A DNA stretch of 64,000 bases from Novosphingobium resinovorum. Lineage in GTDB: Bacteria; Pseudomonadota; Alphaproteobacteria; Sphingomonadales; Sphingomonadaceae. Of this stretch, positions 13,213 to 22,976 are shown piece by piece (position 1 is the first letter of the stretch; each line of letters starts with the position of its first letter). The notes under the pieces were generated by a model. It was not told where the DNA came from, did not search any database, and saw nothing but the letters and a program-made list of their open reading frames with translations. A program made the position numbers and the translations under genes. Where the stretch lies: contig NZ_CP017075.1 of assembly GCF_001742225.1 (NCBI RefSeq), positions 3,056,001-3,120,000 on the forward strand, written 5' to 3'.

Positions 13213-15510
13213 TTAGCGGCAGAGGCTCTTCAGACGCTCGATGTGCTTGGAATCGACTTTCTCAATCATATCGAAGAGCGCGGCAGCCGCTCCCTTCGTT
13301 TCCTCCAGCGTCATAGTCGAGAAGGACAGCAAGTCGTCAATGTTGTCAGAGTGAGATTCGACCTGGGCGAGCCGCTCGAGGGCGGCCAGCTGCTCCCGAT
13401 CCAGCTCGGGGTAGTCGGTGCACAGCTTGTCGAGCTGTCCGGGCAGCCCACCGCCGCCTGGGCACTTGAAGGCCAGGAACACGTCGAGCACCCGCCGGAT
13501 CACGTTGGGGATCATGTAGCCATGGTCGTCGTAAGCGTCGGGCTGCTCTACGAACCTGAGCACGTGGCTGAAGAGGAAGTGGTATTCGGAATCGTACTCG
13601 CGGAGCAGCTTCGACATCTCGATGATCTTCGAGGACCGACGGGGCTGCCCCTCCGGGATCGTCACGTCGATGAAGAGGAACGTCGCCGTCGGGTCCTTGC
13701 CAGCCGGAGGACGGGCCCTGCCTTTCCAGGCCTTCCTGAACTCGTTCATGCACTGCAGGTTGTGGGTGAGGATGAACACCTGCGCGGCCTTTTCGAGGCG
13801 GGTCTTCACGAGGGAGCACGCGAAGTTTAGCGCCTTCGTGTCCAGGCTCGACACCGGATCGTCGACGACCACGATCACGTCCTTCAGCTTCCGATTGTCT
13901 GCCTCGATGGACGACAGAAAGTAGGATATCGCAATCGCGGTCTTCTCGCCCTCGCTCGGGGCGCCGGTGATCGGCGTGCCGTGCCGCTGGAGTTCGTAGC
14001 CCTCGTCGACGGGATTGATCGTGAGTTCGCCGTGTCCAAGATACGCCGCGATCAGCTTGTTGATTACCCCGGCGGCGGGTCCGTGTGTCCTTATCTGCTG
14101 GCGGAGTTCGCGAGCCTTCTCCCGCAGCGCCGCAGCACCGTCGGTTTCGACCTTCAGCTTATCCGTCGCGTCGTCGAGCTCCTTCGCCGTCTTCGCGTAG
14201 TCGTCGCGGCAGTCGACGATGAAGTGTCGCCGTATCGAGGTCTCGGCGGCTTCCTTGTGCTTCGCGAAATCGGTAACCGCCTGGTTGTGGGCCGCAATGG
14301 CCTCGTTGATGGTCGCGACGCCCGCAGCAAGCCGCTCCGCGGTGGCGAGGACATCCGCCTCTGCGGCGACATCCGTCATGTCGGCGGGCGTGGCTGGACG
14401 CTCCAGCTTCGCGGAGAGTACCGTCTGCAGCGTGCCTAGCTGCTTCGCGAGCAGGCGCACGTCCTTCGACACATTCTCACGGACATCCCTGAAAGCGGCC
14501 CGCAGCTCCGTCGCCAAATCGTCCAAGGCGGGTATCTTGGCGCCCATTTGGGTCGATGACTGGATGAGACCGCTCAGCCGCTCGGCAGTCTTATTGAGGC
14601 GTGCGACGAACTGATCGACCCTGTCGTCGAGGGCGGCGGCGAGGAGCCCGCGACGCTCGGCCGAGATCGCGTTACCGCAGAGGAGGCAGTCCGCGATCCC
14701 GCGAGTTTCGTGGTACTCATGCCCGTGCTTCAGCCAAAGCAGTATGTCGGGATACTGCTGCACCTCGTCGAGCGCCACCGTCGCCAGCGACTGGCCGCAG
14801 ACGTCGGCGATGAAGCGGTAGGCAGTCTCGATGGAGGCCTTTTCGAACGACATCGCTTCGAGGCGCGGCATCGGCTCTTCAAGCCGGCGCATGTCCTCGG
14901 CCGCCTTCAATTCGTCGTCCGTGAGTGCGGGCCGATCATCGTCCTTCCAGGCGTCGTAATCCTTGGCGAGAGCCGGCGCCTCGTACTTGCGGCTGCCGAG
15001 GTGGAGGCGGGATGCGACCGACTTGGCGCGCTCCCTCTTGTAGTTGGCGAACGTCTTCTCCGCTGCCGTCTCTGTTGCGGATGCAGTATCCCTCTTTGCA
15101 TCCGCCTGGATGATGTCGCCTTCGACCTTCGTCAGCTCGTTAGCGGCTTCAGCCTGGTCCGTGCCGATGTAGAACACAGGGTTCGCGCGCCCTGCGGCCC
15201 ATTGCAGGTTCTGCTCGATGTAGTCCGAGTTAAAGACCAGCAGCCGCTGCTCGAGGCCGATGGGATTGTTAGGGCATCCAAACGCTGAGCCATCGTCTAG
15301 CTCCACCTCGAATGTGCCACCCGCGGGGAGCTTGGGGTGCGGTCCGCCGGCCTCGAGACTCGCGAAGAGGCGAGACAGGGTGCTCTTCCCCGACCCATTG
15401 AATCCGTAGACGAGATTGTAGCGGCGGAACTGGAGAGAGGTCGAGCGAGCGCCGCGGTCGGCGTATATCCCCATTCCTTGCAATGATTTAATGTTTTTTA
15501 TGATCCCCAT
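13213..15510 (-). CDS. AAA_13 ATPase with CxxC hook, RloC/PrrC-like
   Basis: A 765-residue protein of the AAA_13 family. Walker A is YGFNGSGKSTLSR near residue 37; a coiled-coil middle contains CLLCG near residue 275, like the zinc hook of Rad50 and RloC; then the signature APSEGEKTAIAISYF, Walker B IVVVDDPVSSLD and ILTHNLQCMNEF. About 170 residues follow the ATPase core, including LLREYDSEYHFLF. RloC couples such an ATPase to a C-terminal anticodon nuclease; I cannot confirm the nuclease triad here, so the effector activity is open. It lies about 60 nt upstream of the phosphoesterase gene and is probably co-transcribed. Confidence 0.75.
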   Translation of the reverse strand: MGIIKNIKSLQGMGIYADRGARSTSLQFRRYNLVYGFNGSGKSTLSRLFASLEAGGPHPKLPAGGTFEVELDDGSAFGCPNNPIGLEQRLLVFNSDYIEQNLQWAAGRANPVFYIGTDQAEAANELTKVEGDIIQADAKRDTASATETAAEKTFANYKRERAKSVASRLHLGSRKYEAPALAKDYDAWKDDDRPALTDDELKAAEDMRRLEEPMPRLEAMSFEKASIETAYRFIADVCGQSLATVALDEVQQYPDILLWLKHGHEYHETRGIADCLLCGNAISAERRGLLAAALDDRVDQFVARLNKTAERLSGLIQSSTQMGAKIPALDDLATELRAAFRDVRENVSKDVRLLAKQLGTLQTVLSAKLERPATPADMTDVAAEADVLATAERLAAGVATINEAIAAHNQAVTDFAKHKEAAETSIRRHFIVDCRDDYAKTAKELDDATDKLKVETDGAAALREKARELRQQIRTHGPAAGVINKLIAAYLGHGELTINPVDEGYELQRHGTPITGAPSEGEKTAIAISYFLSSIEADNRKLKDVIVVVDDPVSSLDTKALNFACSLVKTRLEKAAQVFILTHNLQCMNEFRKAWKGRARPPAGKDPTATFLFIDVTIPEGQPRRSSKIIEMSKLLREYDSEYHFLFSHVLRFVEQPDAYDDHGYMIPNVIRRVLDVFLAFKCPGGGGLPGQLDKLCTDYPELDREQLAALERLAQVESHSDNIDDLLSFSTMTLEETKGAAAALFDMIEKVDSKHIERLKSLCR

Positions 15511-15758
15511 CGTTGGAGTTCATGCGTTGGCATGGCCGTTGTCAACTTTTCAATTCGAAAGTCCGAACGTTCAGGCCGTGCGCACCTCAAGATGAACAGC
15601 TTGTGGTTACGGTAGTCAGCCAGCCGCTCGACAAGCGACCGGTCCTAGTGAAACCTGCCGTTCCATAGCCTCACCTTCGAACGGCATGAGTTGCAAGCGG
15701 ACATACAAAGAGAGCAGCCGACTGGCAGCTAAGGGCTCTCCGCAACGGCATTGCCCCC
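15511..15758. other. Intergenic, no gene seen
   Basis: About 250 nt between the AAA_13 gene start and the end of the next minus-strand gene. It should hold the promoter of the SMC cassette. It is richer in A/T near 15530-15560. No hairpin or repeat stands out. Confidence 0.3.
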
Positions 15759-16199
15759 TCACATGCGGGCGAAGCTCCCGTCCGCAGGCGCGGTTGCAGC
15801 CATGCCCGCGACGCGCAGAAAGGCCGTCACGCCCACAGCGGCTGCGCCGATCACCGAAAAGATGATCTGCCAAGTTTCGGACGGCATCATGTGTTTGACG
15901 ATACCGAGCGTTGCATGAAACCCGGCAACACCAGCCGGTGCGACAAAGGCCAGCGCGATCAGCAGCCGCGCCCAGATCGGGCGGATCAGCATGAGCAAGC
16001 CCTGACCGACGGCCAGTGTCAGGCCAGCGGCGACGAGGCCGACGAGAATCGCGCCAAGCCAGCCAGAACCCGTGCCATAGGCCCAGGTGCCTGCGGTCAA
16101 GCCGATGAAGAACGGTAGGGAAAAGACGGCGAGATTGAACAGCAACCAGCACATGGTGCCGATGGCCGCGATGGAAACAAGAATTCCGAGAACGATCAT
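15759..16199 (-). CDS. Small integral membrane protein, unknown function
   Basis: A 146-residue protein with four predicted membrane segments, starting MIVLGILVSIAAIGTMCWLL, then PFFIGLTAGTWAYGTGSGWLGAILVGLVAAGLTLAVG, IWARLLIALAFVAPAGVAG and IIFSVIGAAAVGVTAFL. The ATG at 16199 is preferred to the one six codons earlier because GGAGA lies at the right distance. I do not recognise a named family, but such proteins are frequent beside DUF2493 genes in these elements. It is the first gene of the element core after the cargo cassette. Confidence 0.65.
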   Translation of the reverse strand: MIVLGILVSIAAIGTMCWLLFNLAVFSLPFFIGLTAGTWAYGTGSGWLGAILVGLVAAGLTLAVGQGLLMLIRPIWARLLIALAFVAPAGVAGFHATLGIVKHMMPSETWQIIFSVIGAAAVGVTAFLRVAGMAATAPADGSFARM

Positions 16200-16349
16200 G
16201 GTGGTGTCTCCGTGCAAGGGATTGAACGGTTGCGCCTTCCACCACCACCATGGCGCAAGGCGGAATATAGCATGAACATGCTTGCCGGCGCGAGCCAGAA
16301 TGATCGGTGGTTTCGACCATCCGGCTTATGGCAATGGGAAAGGCAGCGC

Positions 16350-17276
16350 TCACGCGCTGCCCGTTCCGAAGCGATAGACCGGGATGCCCATCTTGCGGGC
16401 CTTGTCGGCCAGGTTGTCCTGAATGCCGGTGCCGGGAAAGATGATGACGCCGATCGGCATGATGCCAAGCATCTGGTCGTTGCGCTTGAAGGGCGCGGCC
16501 TTGGCGTGTTTTGTCCAGTCGGGCTTGAAGGCGACCTGCGCGACCTTGCGATTATTGGCCCAGGTGGCCGCGATGCGCTCGGAGCCTTTCGGCGATCCAC
16601 CATGCATGAGCACCATGTCCGGGTGTTTGGTATGGATCTGATCGAGCTTGGCCCAGATCGTCTTGTGATCGGTGGTGTCGCCGCCCGAAAAGGCGATCTT
16701 CGGTCCGGCGGGCAGCAGCACCTCGTTATCGGCCCGGCGTTTGGCGGCGATGAAGTCGCGGCTGTCGATCATGGCCGAGGTCATCTGGCGATGGTTGACC
16801 CGTGAGCCGGAGCGCTGTGACCAGGGCGTGCCGGTGGTGCGCAGATAGATGTCGGCAGCGGTGTCGCGGAAGGTCTCCATGCTGTCGCGGCGCTCGATCA
16901 GGCTTTGACCCGCGCCGATCAGGGTCTCCAACTGGACGGATTTGACCTCGCTGCCGTCCTGTTCGCGCTGAAGGCGCTTCTGGGCTTGCTCGTTATCGTC
17001 GAGTTTGCGTTCGATTCGCTCCACGGCACGGTGGAAGGTGTTCACGGTGGACCACATGATCTCGTCGAGGTCGAAATCGAGGCTGGTGTCGGCCATGGTG
17101 GAAATCAGGGCATCGAAGATGTCGGCGACCGCGCCCTGGATGACATTGTCTTCAGGCGTGATCCGGGGATCGGCCTCGTCCTCGGTGGGACGGTAGCCAT
17201 AGAGTTCGAGGTCTTCGATGACATGGCCGGTCGGGGATGTGCTGTGATCGCGTTCAAATTCGTCATGTGCGTCCAT
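16350..17276 (-). CDS. DUF2493 (SLOG-type) domain protein
   Basis: A 308-residue protein. The N-terminal 170 residues are helical and acidic (IQGAVADIFDALISTMADTS and onward, with a QREQDGSEVKS linker). The C-terminal domain from about residue 190 is DUF2493/YspA-type SLOG: KIAFSGGDTTDHKTIWAKLD, LMHGGSPKGSERIAATWA and IGVIIFPGTGIQDNL. SLOG folds bind nucleotides or related ligands; the role in conjugative elements is not known. The gene overlaps a short upstream reading frame (17263-17319) and follows a structured leader like that of DUF736. Confidence 0.82.
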   Translation of the reverse strand: MDAHDEFERDHSTSPTGHVIEDLELYGYRPTEDEADPRITPEDNVIQGAVADIFDALISTMADTSLDFDLDEIMWSTVNTFHRAVERIERKLDDNEQAQKRLQREQDGSEVKSVQLETLIGAGQSLIERRDSMETFRDTAADIYLRTTGTPWSQRSGSRVNHRQMTSAMIDSRDFIAAKRRADNEVLLPAGPKIAFSGGDTTDHKTIWAKLDQIHTKHPDMVLMHGGSPKGSERIAATWANNRKVAQVAFKPDWTKHAKAAPFKRNDQMLGIMPIGVIIFPGTGIQDNLADKARKMGIPVYRFGTGSA

Positions 17277-17443
17277 GGGATGCGTCCTTCGGTTGGACCG
17301 CGACCGTCGCGGCCTTCATGGCGACGAAAGCCCACGGGTGCTCCGGTCTGGCAGCCCGAGCCCTTTGCGAGGGCCTTGATGGCAAAGCCCGGCTGATTTG
17401 TTTCGCGCTGTAAAGGCGGCTCTGCCGCCGACGGAAATCAGTC
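17263..17443 (-). promoter_or_regulatory. Structured leader of DUF2493 with short upstream ORF
   Basis: In transcript order: an outer repeat CTGATTT/AAATCAG (17393-17399 and 17435-17441) enclosing GGCGGCTCTGCCGCC; a second hairpin GCCCTTTGCGAGGGC near 17365; and an 18-codon frame MKAATVAVQPKDASHGRT (17263-17319) that overlaps the DUF2493 start by 14 nt. The nested hairpin is about 115 nt from the gene start, as in the DUF736 leader. The two upstream frames also share an (I/M)xAA(M/T)V core. Confidence 0.5.
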
Positions 17444-17582
17444 GGGCGCCGCCATTGCCGGACCGGAGTGTTTGTGGGCCGATCGCCCTCTCAGAAGGCC
17501 AAGGCGTGGTCCTCTGCCGATGATGGTGCAGCCCCGCGCTCATGACAGGATCGATCCTGCCCGATCACGGCCCCGGTGGCGG

Positions 17583-18629
17583 CTATGGCGTCAGGGCCAT
17601 GAAGCGGCTGACATCCTCGGGGGCGATCTGCACCCGGATCTGTGCCCGAAGCGCATCCAGCCCGCGGGCGGTAAGATCGTCGTTGAAGTCCCCCAGCATG
17701 GGCGAGAGCGTGATCGCCTCGATTCCGGCCTCGATGGCCCGGTCCACCAAACTATCCCGCGCGCTGTCGCCTGCGGGATCGTTGTCGCGAACGATATAGA
17801 GCCTGCGCAGATGCGGCGGGAACAGGATTGCTGTGAGATGTCCGGCCGAGAGCGCGGAGACTAACGGCATCATTGGCACGGCCTGCCGCAGCGACAGGAT
17901 GGTCTCGATGCCTTCCCCCGCTGCCAGTACATCCTGCGTATCGCCAAACCGGACGGCGTGCCCGAGCAAGTCTCCCATCGCTTTCCTCGGCGGATCGACA
18001 GGCGCCTTGCCGGACCCGTCGCGGGCGAGCCAGGTGCGGTGTGCGCCAGTGATCCTGCCATCGAGGTCGGTGACGGCAGCAATCATGGCGGGCCAGACTT
18101 GCGTCGGACCATCGCCCTCGGGTCGCCAGTAGCAGTTCGGATGAAAGCGCAGATTTGCGGTTCCGCGTAAATCCGTAATACCGCGTCGGCGTAAATACGT
18201 CTCTGCGACGGAGCTGATCAGTGGCTGCGTCATGCGCCAGAGCCTGCGTGCTGCCTCGGATGATCCCGATGGCGCGAGCGGTGTTCGAGACTGCCGGGCT
18301 GGTGGCTCCGGCTCGGGATGCGGCAGGCTGAGGAAGCGTCGGGCTTCCTCAGCAATATCAGCGAAGTCGGTCAGACCGAGGCTTTCGCGGATGACGTCGA
18401 GCAAGTCGCCATATTCACCGCTTTGCGCATCGCTCCATTTTCCCGCCGCCCCCTTGCCGGATTCCGGCCCGGTAAGGCGAACGAACATCGACCGGCCCGA
18501 ATTGTTCTGCACATCGCCAACCTGCCAGTAGTTGCCGTGCTTGCGACCGTTCGACAGATAATGGCGGCATACCGCCTCGGCCTGTCGACCGAGACGCTGC
18601 GCCAGTTCGGTGGCGCTGAGACGCGCCAT
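17583..18629 (-). CDS. Toprim-domain primase-like protein (DUF7146)
   Basis: A 348-residue protein. An N-terminal domain (residues 1-100) contains NGRKHGNYWQVGD and GKWSDAQSGEYGDLLD; the middle is DUF7146-like (WRMTQPLISSVAETYLRRRG); the toprim core has the acidic motif LAAGEGIETILSL near residue 220 and YIVRDNDPAGDSARD near residue 268. It should synthesise primers for element DNA replication or for the transferred strand. Its ATG overlaps the last base of the helicase gene stop, so the two are coupled. Confidence 0.82.
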   Translation of the reverse strand: MARLSATELAQRLGRQAEAVCRHYLSNGRKHGNYWQVGDVQNNSGRSMFVRLTGPESGKGAAGKWSDAQSGEYGDLLDVIRESLGLTDFADIAEEARRFLSLPHPEPEPPARQSRTPLAPSGSSEAARRLWRMTQPLISSVAETYLRRRGITDLRGTANLRFHPNCYWRPEGDGPTQVWPAMIAAVTDLDGRITGAHRTWLARDGSGKAPVDPPRKAMGDLLGHAVRFGDTQDVLAAGEGIETILSLRQAVPMMPLVSALSAGHLTAILFPPHLRRLYIVRDNDPAGDSARDSLVDRAIEAGIEAITLSPMLGDFNDDLTARGLDALRAQIRVQIAPEDVSRFMALTP

Positions 18630-21600
18630 TACGCTGCCTCCCGCTCACCAATGCGCTCGACCGGGAAGCGGTCGAAGAGCTTGCCGGTGATCTCCGGCCC
18701 GGATGCCCCCACCGGCACGAAGAAGCGCAGTTTCCACGAGATAATCTCGCTGAAGAGGCCGTAAGCCCGCAGCCGATCCCGCATCGCGTCGGTGAATCCG
18801 GTCAGCTCGATACGGTTCGCGCCCATGACGCGGACACGGCGCAGTTGCAGTCCCTCCGCCAGATCGAGGATGGTCCGGCCTTCGAGCAGCGCGGCATGGG
18901 CGGCGTCTGGTGTCAGGGTATTGCTGACACCGCTGGTCGAGGCATTGGCGGCCCATGCGGGGGAGACGCGGCGACCGATGATGCGCTCACCTTCATCGCT
19001 CTGAAGGCGATAGACGCGGGAGGATTCCTGCGGCAGGCGCTTCCAGATCGGCAGAAGCAGCCCCGTCACCATATGCAGGATATTATCGGTGAATTCCGGC
19101 ACCTCGGCCAGTTCTGCGGTCCAGGCCGAGGCGAAGGCAGCACGGTCGGTCTCAACCCAATGGGTCTCGCCCATTGCGCGCACAGGAATATTCATCGCCT
19201 CCATCGGCCGGATCAGTCGGACGCGGCGTTCGATCTCGCCATCATCCAGCATGACGCTGGTGGTCGGGATCTGTACGGCAGCGCGGCCAGAGCGCTCGTT
19301 GACCAGCAGCTTTGCGCGCGGATCATCGCGTTCAGCCAGCGCCGCATCCAGCGTCACCGGCTGGTTGCGCTTACGCTCGGTGACGGTCAGGAGCCGTGTC
19401 TCCGCTCCGGTGCCCGGATGGGTGTGGATTACCTGCCGGTCGGTGACGTTGAAGCTTTCGGCCCGAAGCGTTTCCAGCCCCATGTCATAGGTGCCCGAAG
19501 CAATCGCCCCGTCGATCCGGGCTTGTAGAAGCTGCTCGAAGGCTGAAAACAGGATGCCCTGAAGCTCGATGGTCAGGGCCAGCAGCCGGTTGAGGAAGGT
19601 GGTGATCGGCGGCAGATCGTCCTTCACGCCATTGCTGTCCATCAGCTTCAGGCCCGTCGCGGTCTCGAAGCGTTCCAGCGAGCACCCCTCGACCTTGCCG
19701 CGCACTATCAGCAGGTAGAGTTGGCGCAGAGCATCGCGGGCATAGGTGGATTCCAGATTGTCCTCGGGCCGGAACAGGCCCTGGCCGCCGGTCTGGCGCT
19801 GGCCGCGCGTGATGGCCCCCAGCGTGTCGAGGCGGCGGGCAATCGTGCTGAGGAACCGCTTCTCGGCTTTGACGTCCGTGGCGATAGGCCGGAACAAGGG
19901 CGGCTGCGCCTGATTGGTGCGGTTGGTGCGCCCCAGCCCCTGAATGGCGGCATCCGCCTTCCAGCCCGGTTCCAGCAGGTAATGTACCCTGAGTCGCTGG
20001 TTCCGCGCCGAGAGCTCGGCGTGATAGCTGCGCCCGGTGCCGCCAGCATCGCTGAACACGAGGATGCGCTTCTGGTCATCCATGAAGGCCGAAGTTTCGG
20101 CAAGGTTCGCGGAAGGCGCGCGGTTCTCGACCGCCAGGCGTGCAGCCGCACCTTCACCGCGACGAACGATCCGCCGGGAACGCCCCGTGACCTCGGCCAC
20201 GATGTCGGTACCGAAGCGCTGCACGATCTGATCAAGTGCCCCCGGCACGGGTGGCAGCGAGCACAGTTGCTCAAGCATTTCATTTCGCCGGGCGACGGCT
20301 TCGCGGCATTCCACCGGCTGACCGTCGCGGAAAACCGGCCGTGACGACAGATTTCCCTCGCCGTCGGTGAACGGCTCATAGAGCTGCACCGGGAAGGAAT
20401 GCTGCAAATACGATCCTACATACTCCCTCGGCGTGACATCCACGGAAATGTCATTCCATTCATCGGTCGGGATCTCGGCCAGCCGCCGCTCCATCAGTGC
20501 CTCGCCGGTTGAGACGATCTGGATCACAGCGGCATGGCCCGCTTCCAGATCGACCTCGATGGACCGGGTCAGGGTCGGCGTCTTCATGGACGTCAGAAGA
20601 TGACCGAAGAAGCGCTGCTTCGTGCTCTCGAAAGCCGAGCGCGCGGCGGATTTGGCCTGCCGGTTCAGCGTCCCCTCGCTGCCGGTGATGTTTGTGGCCT
20701 CCATCGCCGCGTCGAGATTGTTGTGAATGACGGCGAAGGCCCCGGCATAGGCGTCATAGATACGGCGCTGTTCGTCGGTGAGCGGGTGCTCGACCAGTTC
20801 ATATTCAACGCCATCATAGGAGAGCGACCGGGAAGTATAGAGGCCGAGGGACCGCAGATCGCGGGCCAGTACCTCCATCGCTGCCACGCCGCCAGCCTCG
20901 ATCGCCTCGACGAACTCGGCCCTGGTCGCGAAGGGGAAATCCTCCCCGCCCCAGAGACCGAGCCGCTGGGCATAGGCGAGATTGTGGACAGTAGTGGCAC
21001 CGGTTGCCGAGACATAGACCACGCGGGCATCGGGCAAGGCGTGCTGGAACCGCAGACCCGCACGGCCCTGCTGCGAGGCGGCGACATCGCCGCGTTCTCC
21101 CTTGCCGCCACCGGCATTCTGCATGGCATGGCTCTCGTCGAAGATGATTGCTCCATCGAAATCGGACCCCAACCAATCGACGATCTGACGCACGCGGGAA
21201 ACCTTCTCGCCCCGGTCGTCGGAGCGGAGCGTGGCATAGGTGGTAAAAAGGACGCCTTCTGACAGCGTGATCGGCTTGCCCTGTGGGAATCGTGACAGCG
21301 GCGTGACCAGCAGACGTTCCATGCCGAGCGCCGACCAGTCGCGCTGTGCGTCCTCGATCAGCTTGTCGGATTTGGAGATCCAGACCGCCTTACGCCGTCC
21401 GCGCAACCAGTTGTCGAGGATGATCGCGGCAGACTGGCGGCCTTTACCCGCGCCGGTCCCATCACCGAGCATGAAGCCCCGGCGAAACCGGACAGAACCG
21501 GTAGCATCTTCTGGCGCAGCGCTCACATTGTCGAAATGCTCGTCCACGGTCCAGGCGCCGGCGAGATGATCGGCATGGGCTTCGCCTGCATAGATCGCGG

Positions 21601-22951
21601 TCTCAAGCTGGGCATCGGACAGGCGCGCGCAGATGTCGGCGGGCAGCATGGGCCGATAGGAGGGCTTGGGCGGTGCGACCGATGCCATTGCGGCGGATTG
21701 CACCAGCTTGGTCGGATGCGGCTGCGCGCCGGGGATGCGCAGCGATTGCAGTGCATATTCCTCGTAGATCGCATCCGACAGACGTGCGCCTTCGGGCGGC
21801 GTCCAGTCCACTATCTCATAGGCAAGTTCCACGCCTTCGGGATCATTGGCCGGCGCAGCGACAGATCGGGAGACTGCCGAGCGCGCGAGATAGCCGCGCA
21901 CGGTCTTCGCCGCAGCGACCGGAGCCGATACGGCAAGCTTCGGCAACTCGACCGACAGGCGCGGCGGAACTTGGCACCCGATCCAGCCAATGAGGGTCGC
22001 GATATCGAGCGCGATGCCCGGCGAGCCCGGAAAGCTGGCCGGATCGTCGGCGGGCAGTTTGTCGATCACGGTCAACCGCGTGTCGATGCGGGTGCCGTGT
22101 TTTGCATAGACCGTACCGTCGATGGCGGCAGTAAACACGACGCGCCCACGTTCCTGCAGGCGGATGAAAGCGCCCCGCCAGGCCGGAGCTTCGGGGCTGA
22201 AGCCTGCGCCGGTAATTGTGACCAGCCGTCCGCCAGGGGCGAGACGGGCCAATGCCGAAGCGACATGCCGGTATGCGGCGTCAGTGACGCGGCCACTGAC
22301 ATTGGCCATGACCGAAAATGGCGGGTTCATCAGCACCACGGACGGGATGGCATCCGGGGCCAGATGATCGTCGATCTGGGCGGCATCGAAGCGTGTGACG
22401 GGAGAGGCCGGAAAGAGCGAGGCGAGACAATCGGCGCGGGTCTCAGTCAGTTCGTTGAGGATCAGCGAACCGCCAGCGGTCTGCGCGAGGATCGCCATGA
22501 GGCCGGTGCCTGCCGAGGGTTCCAGCACCACGTCATCAGGCGTAATCGCGGCTGCCGACAGTGCGGCCAGGCCGAGAGGCAGAGGCGTCGAGAACTGCTG
22601 GAAGTTCTGGCTTTCCTCGGAGCGGCGGGTCTGCGTCGGCAATAGCCCCGCGATCTTAGCCAGTACGGGAGCTCGTGCAGCCGGAGAATCGGCTTTACGG
22701 AAAAGTGCTTTTCCGTATTTGCGCAGGAACAGCACCGTGGCGACCTCGCAAGCCTCATAGGCCAGTTTCCAGTCCCAGGCGCCGGTCGCATCGGACGCAC
22801 CGAAGGCCGTTTCCATCGCTGCTCGCAGCGTTGCGGCGTCGATGCGCTGGCCGCGCTCAATATGGGGAAGTAGAAGATTGGCAGCAGTCAGGACCGCAGG
22901 CGCAGCCGCCAGCGGCGTGACCGGATCGGCCACGGGGAACACCATGTTCAT
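18629..22951 (-). CDS. Strawberry-notch-type helicase fused to N6-adenine methyltransferase
   Basis: A 1440-residue protein. Residues about 130-300 form a class I methyltransferase with DVVLEPSAGTGLMAIL (motif I) and VVLMNPPFSVMA (the NPPF catalytic motif of amino-methyltransferases). From about residue 480 follows an SF2 helicase: LGDGTGAGKGRQSAA, AIIFDESHAMQNAGG, VYVSATGATT, and the C-terminal QGLGRTNRTNQAQPP. These fusions are standard in large alphaproteobacterial plasmids and ICEs and may protect or process incoming element DNA. Start at 22951 with GAGG upstream; a second ATG lies two codons later. It heads an operon with the primase. Confidence 0.9.
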   Translation of the reverse strand: MNMVFPVADPVTPLAAAPAVLTAANLLLPHIERGQRIDAATLRAAMETAFGASDATGAWDWKLAYEACEVATVLFLRKYGKALFRKADSPAARAPVLAKIAGLLPTQTRRSEESQNFQQFSTPLPLGLAALSAAAITPDDVVLEPSAGTGLMAILAQTAGGSLILNELTETRADCLASLFPASPVTRFDAAQIDDHLAPDAIPSVVLMNPPFSVMANVSGRVTDAAYRHVASALARLAPGGRLVTITGAGFSPEAPAWRGAFIRLQERGRVVFTAAIDGTVYAKHGTRIDTRLTVIDKLPADDPASFPGSPGIALDIATLIGWIGCQVPPRLSVELPKLAVSAPVAAAKTVRGYLARSAVSRSVAAPANDPEGVELAYEIVDWTPPEGARLSDAIYEEYALQSLRIPGAQPHPTKLVQSAAMASVAPPKPSYRPMLPADICARLSDAQLETAIYAGEAHADHLAGAWTVDEHFDNVSAAPEDATGSVRFRRGFMLGDGTGAGKGRQSAAIILDNWLRGRRKAVWISKSDKLIEDAQRDWSALGMERLLVTPLSRFPQGKPITLSEGVLFTTYATLRSDDRGEKVSRVRQIVDWLGSDFDGAIIFDESHAMQNAGGGKGERGDVAASQQGRAGLRFQHALPDARVVYVSATGATTVHNLAYAQRLGLWGGEDFPFATRAEFVEAIEAGGVAAMEVLARDLRSLGLYTSRSLSYDGVEYELVEHPLTDEQRRIYDAYAGAFAVIHNNLDAAMEATNITGSEGTLNRQAKSAARSAFESTKQRFFGHLLTSMKTPTLTRSIEVDLEAGHAAVIQIVSTGEALMERRLAEIPTDEWNDISVDVTPREYVGSYLQHSFPVQLYEPFTDGEGNLSSRPVFRDGQPVECREAVARRNEMLEQLCSLPPVPGALDQIVQRFGTDIVAEVTGRSRRIVRRGEGAAARLAVENRAPSANLAETSAFMDDQKRILVFSDAGGTGRSYHAELSARNQRLRVHYLLEPGWKADAAIQGLGRTNRTNQAQPPLFRPIATDVKAEKRFLSTIARRLDTLGAITRGQRQTGGQGLFRPEDNLESTYARDALRQLYLLIVRGKVEGCSLERFETATGLKLMDSNGVKDDLPPITTFLNRLLALTIELQGILFSAFEQLLQARIDGAIASGTYDMGLETLRAESFNVTDRQVIHTHPGTGAETRLLTVTERKRNQPVTLDAALAERDDPRAKLLVNERSGRAAVQIPTTSVMLDDGEIERRVRLIRPMEAMNIPVRAMGETHWVETDRAAFASAWTAELAEVPEFTDNILHMVTGLLLPIWKRLPQESSRVYRLQSDEGERIIGRRVSPAWAANASTSGVSNTLTPDAAHAALLEGRTILDLAEGLQLRRVRVMGANRIELTGFTDAMRDRLRAYGLFSEIISWKLRFFVPVGASGPEITGKLFDRFPVERIGEREAA

Positions 22952-22976
22952 GTCAAGGAACCTCAGGAGAGCGGGA

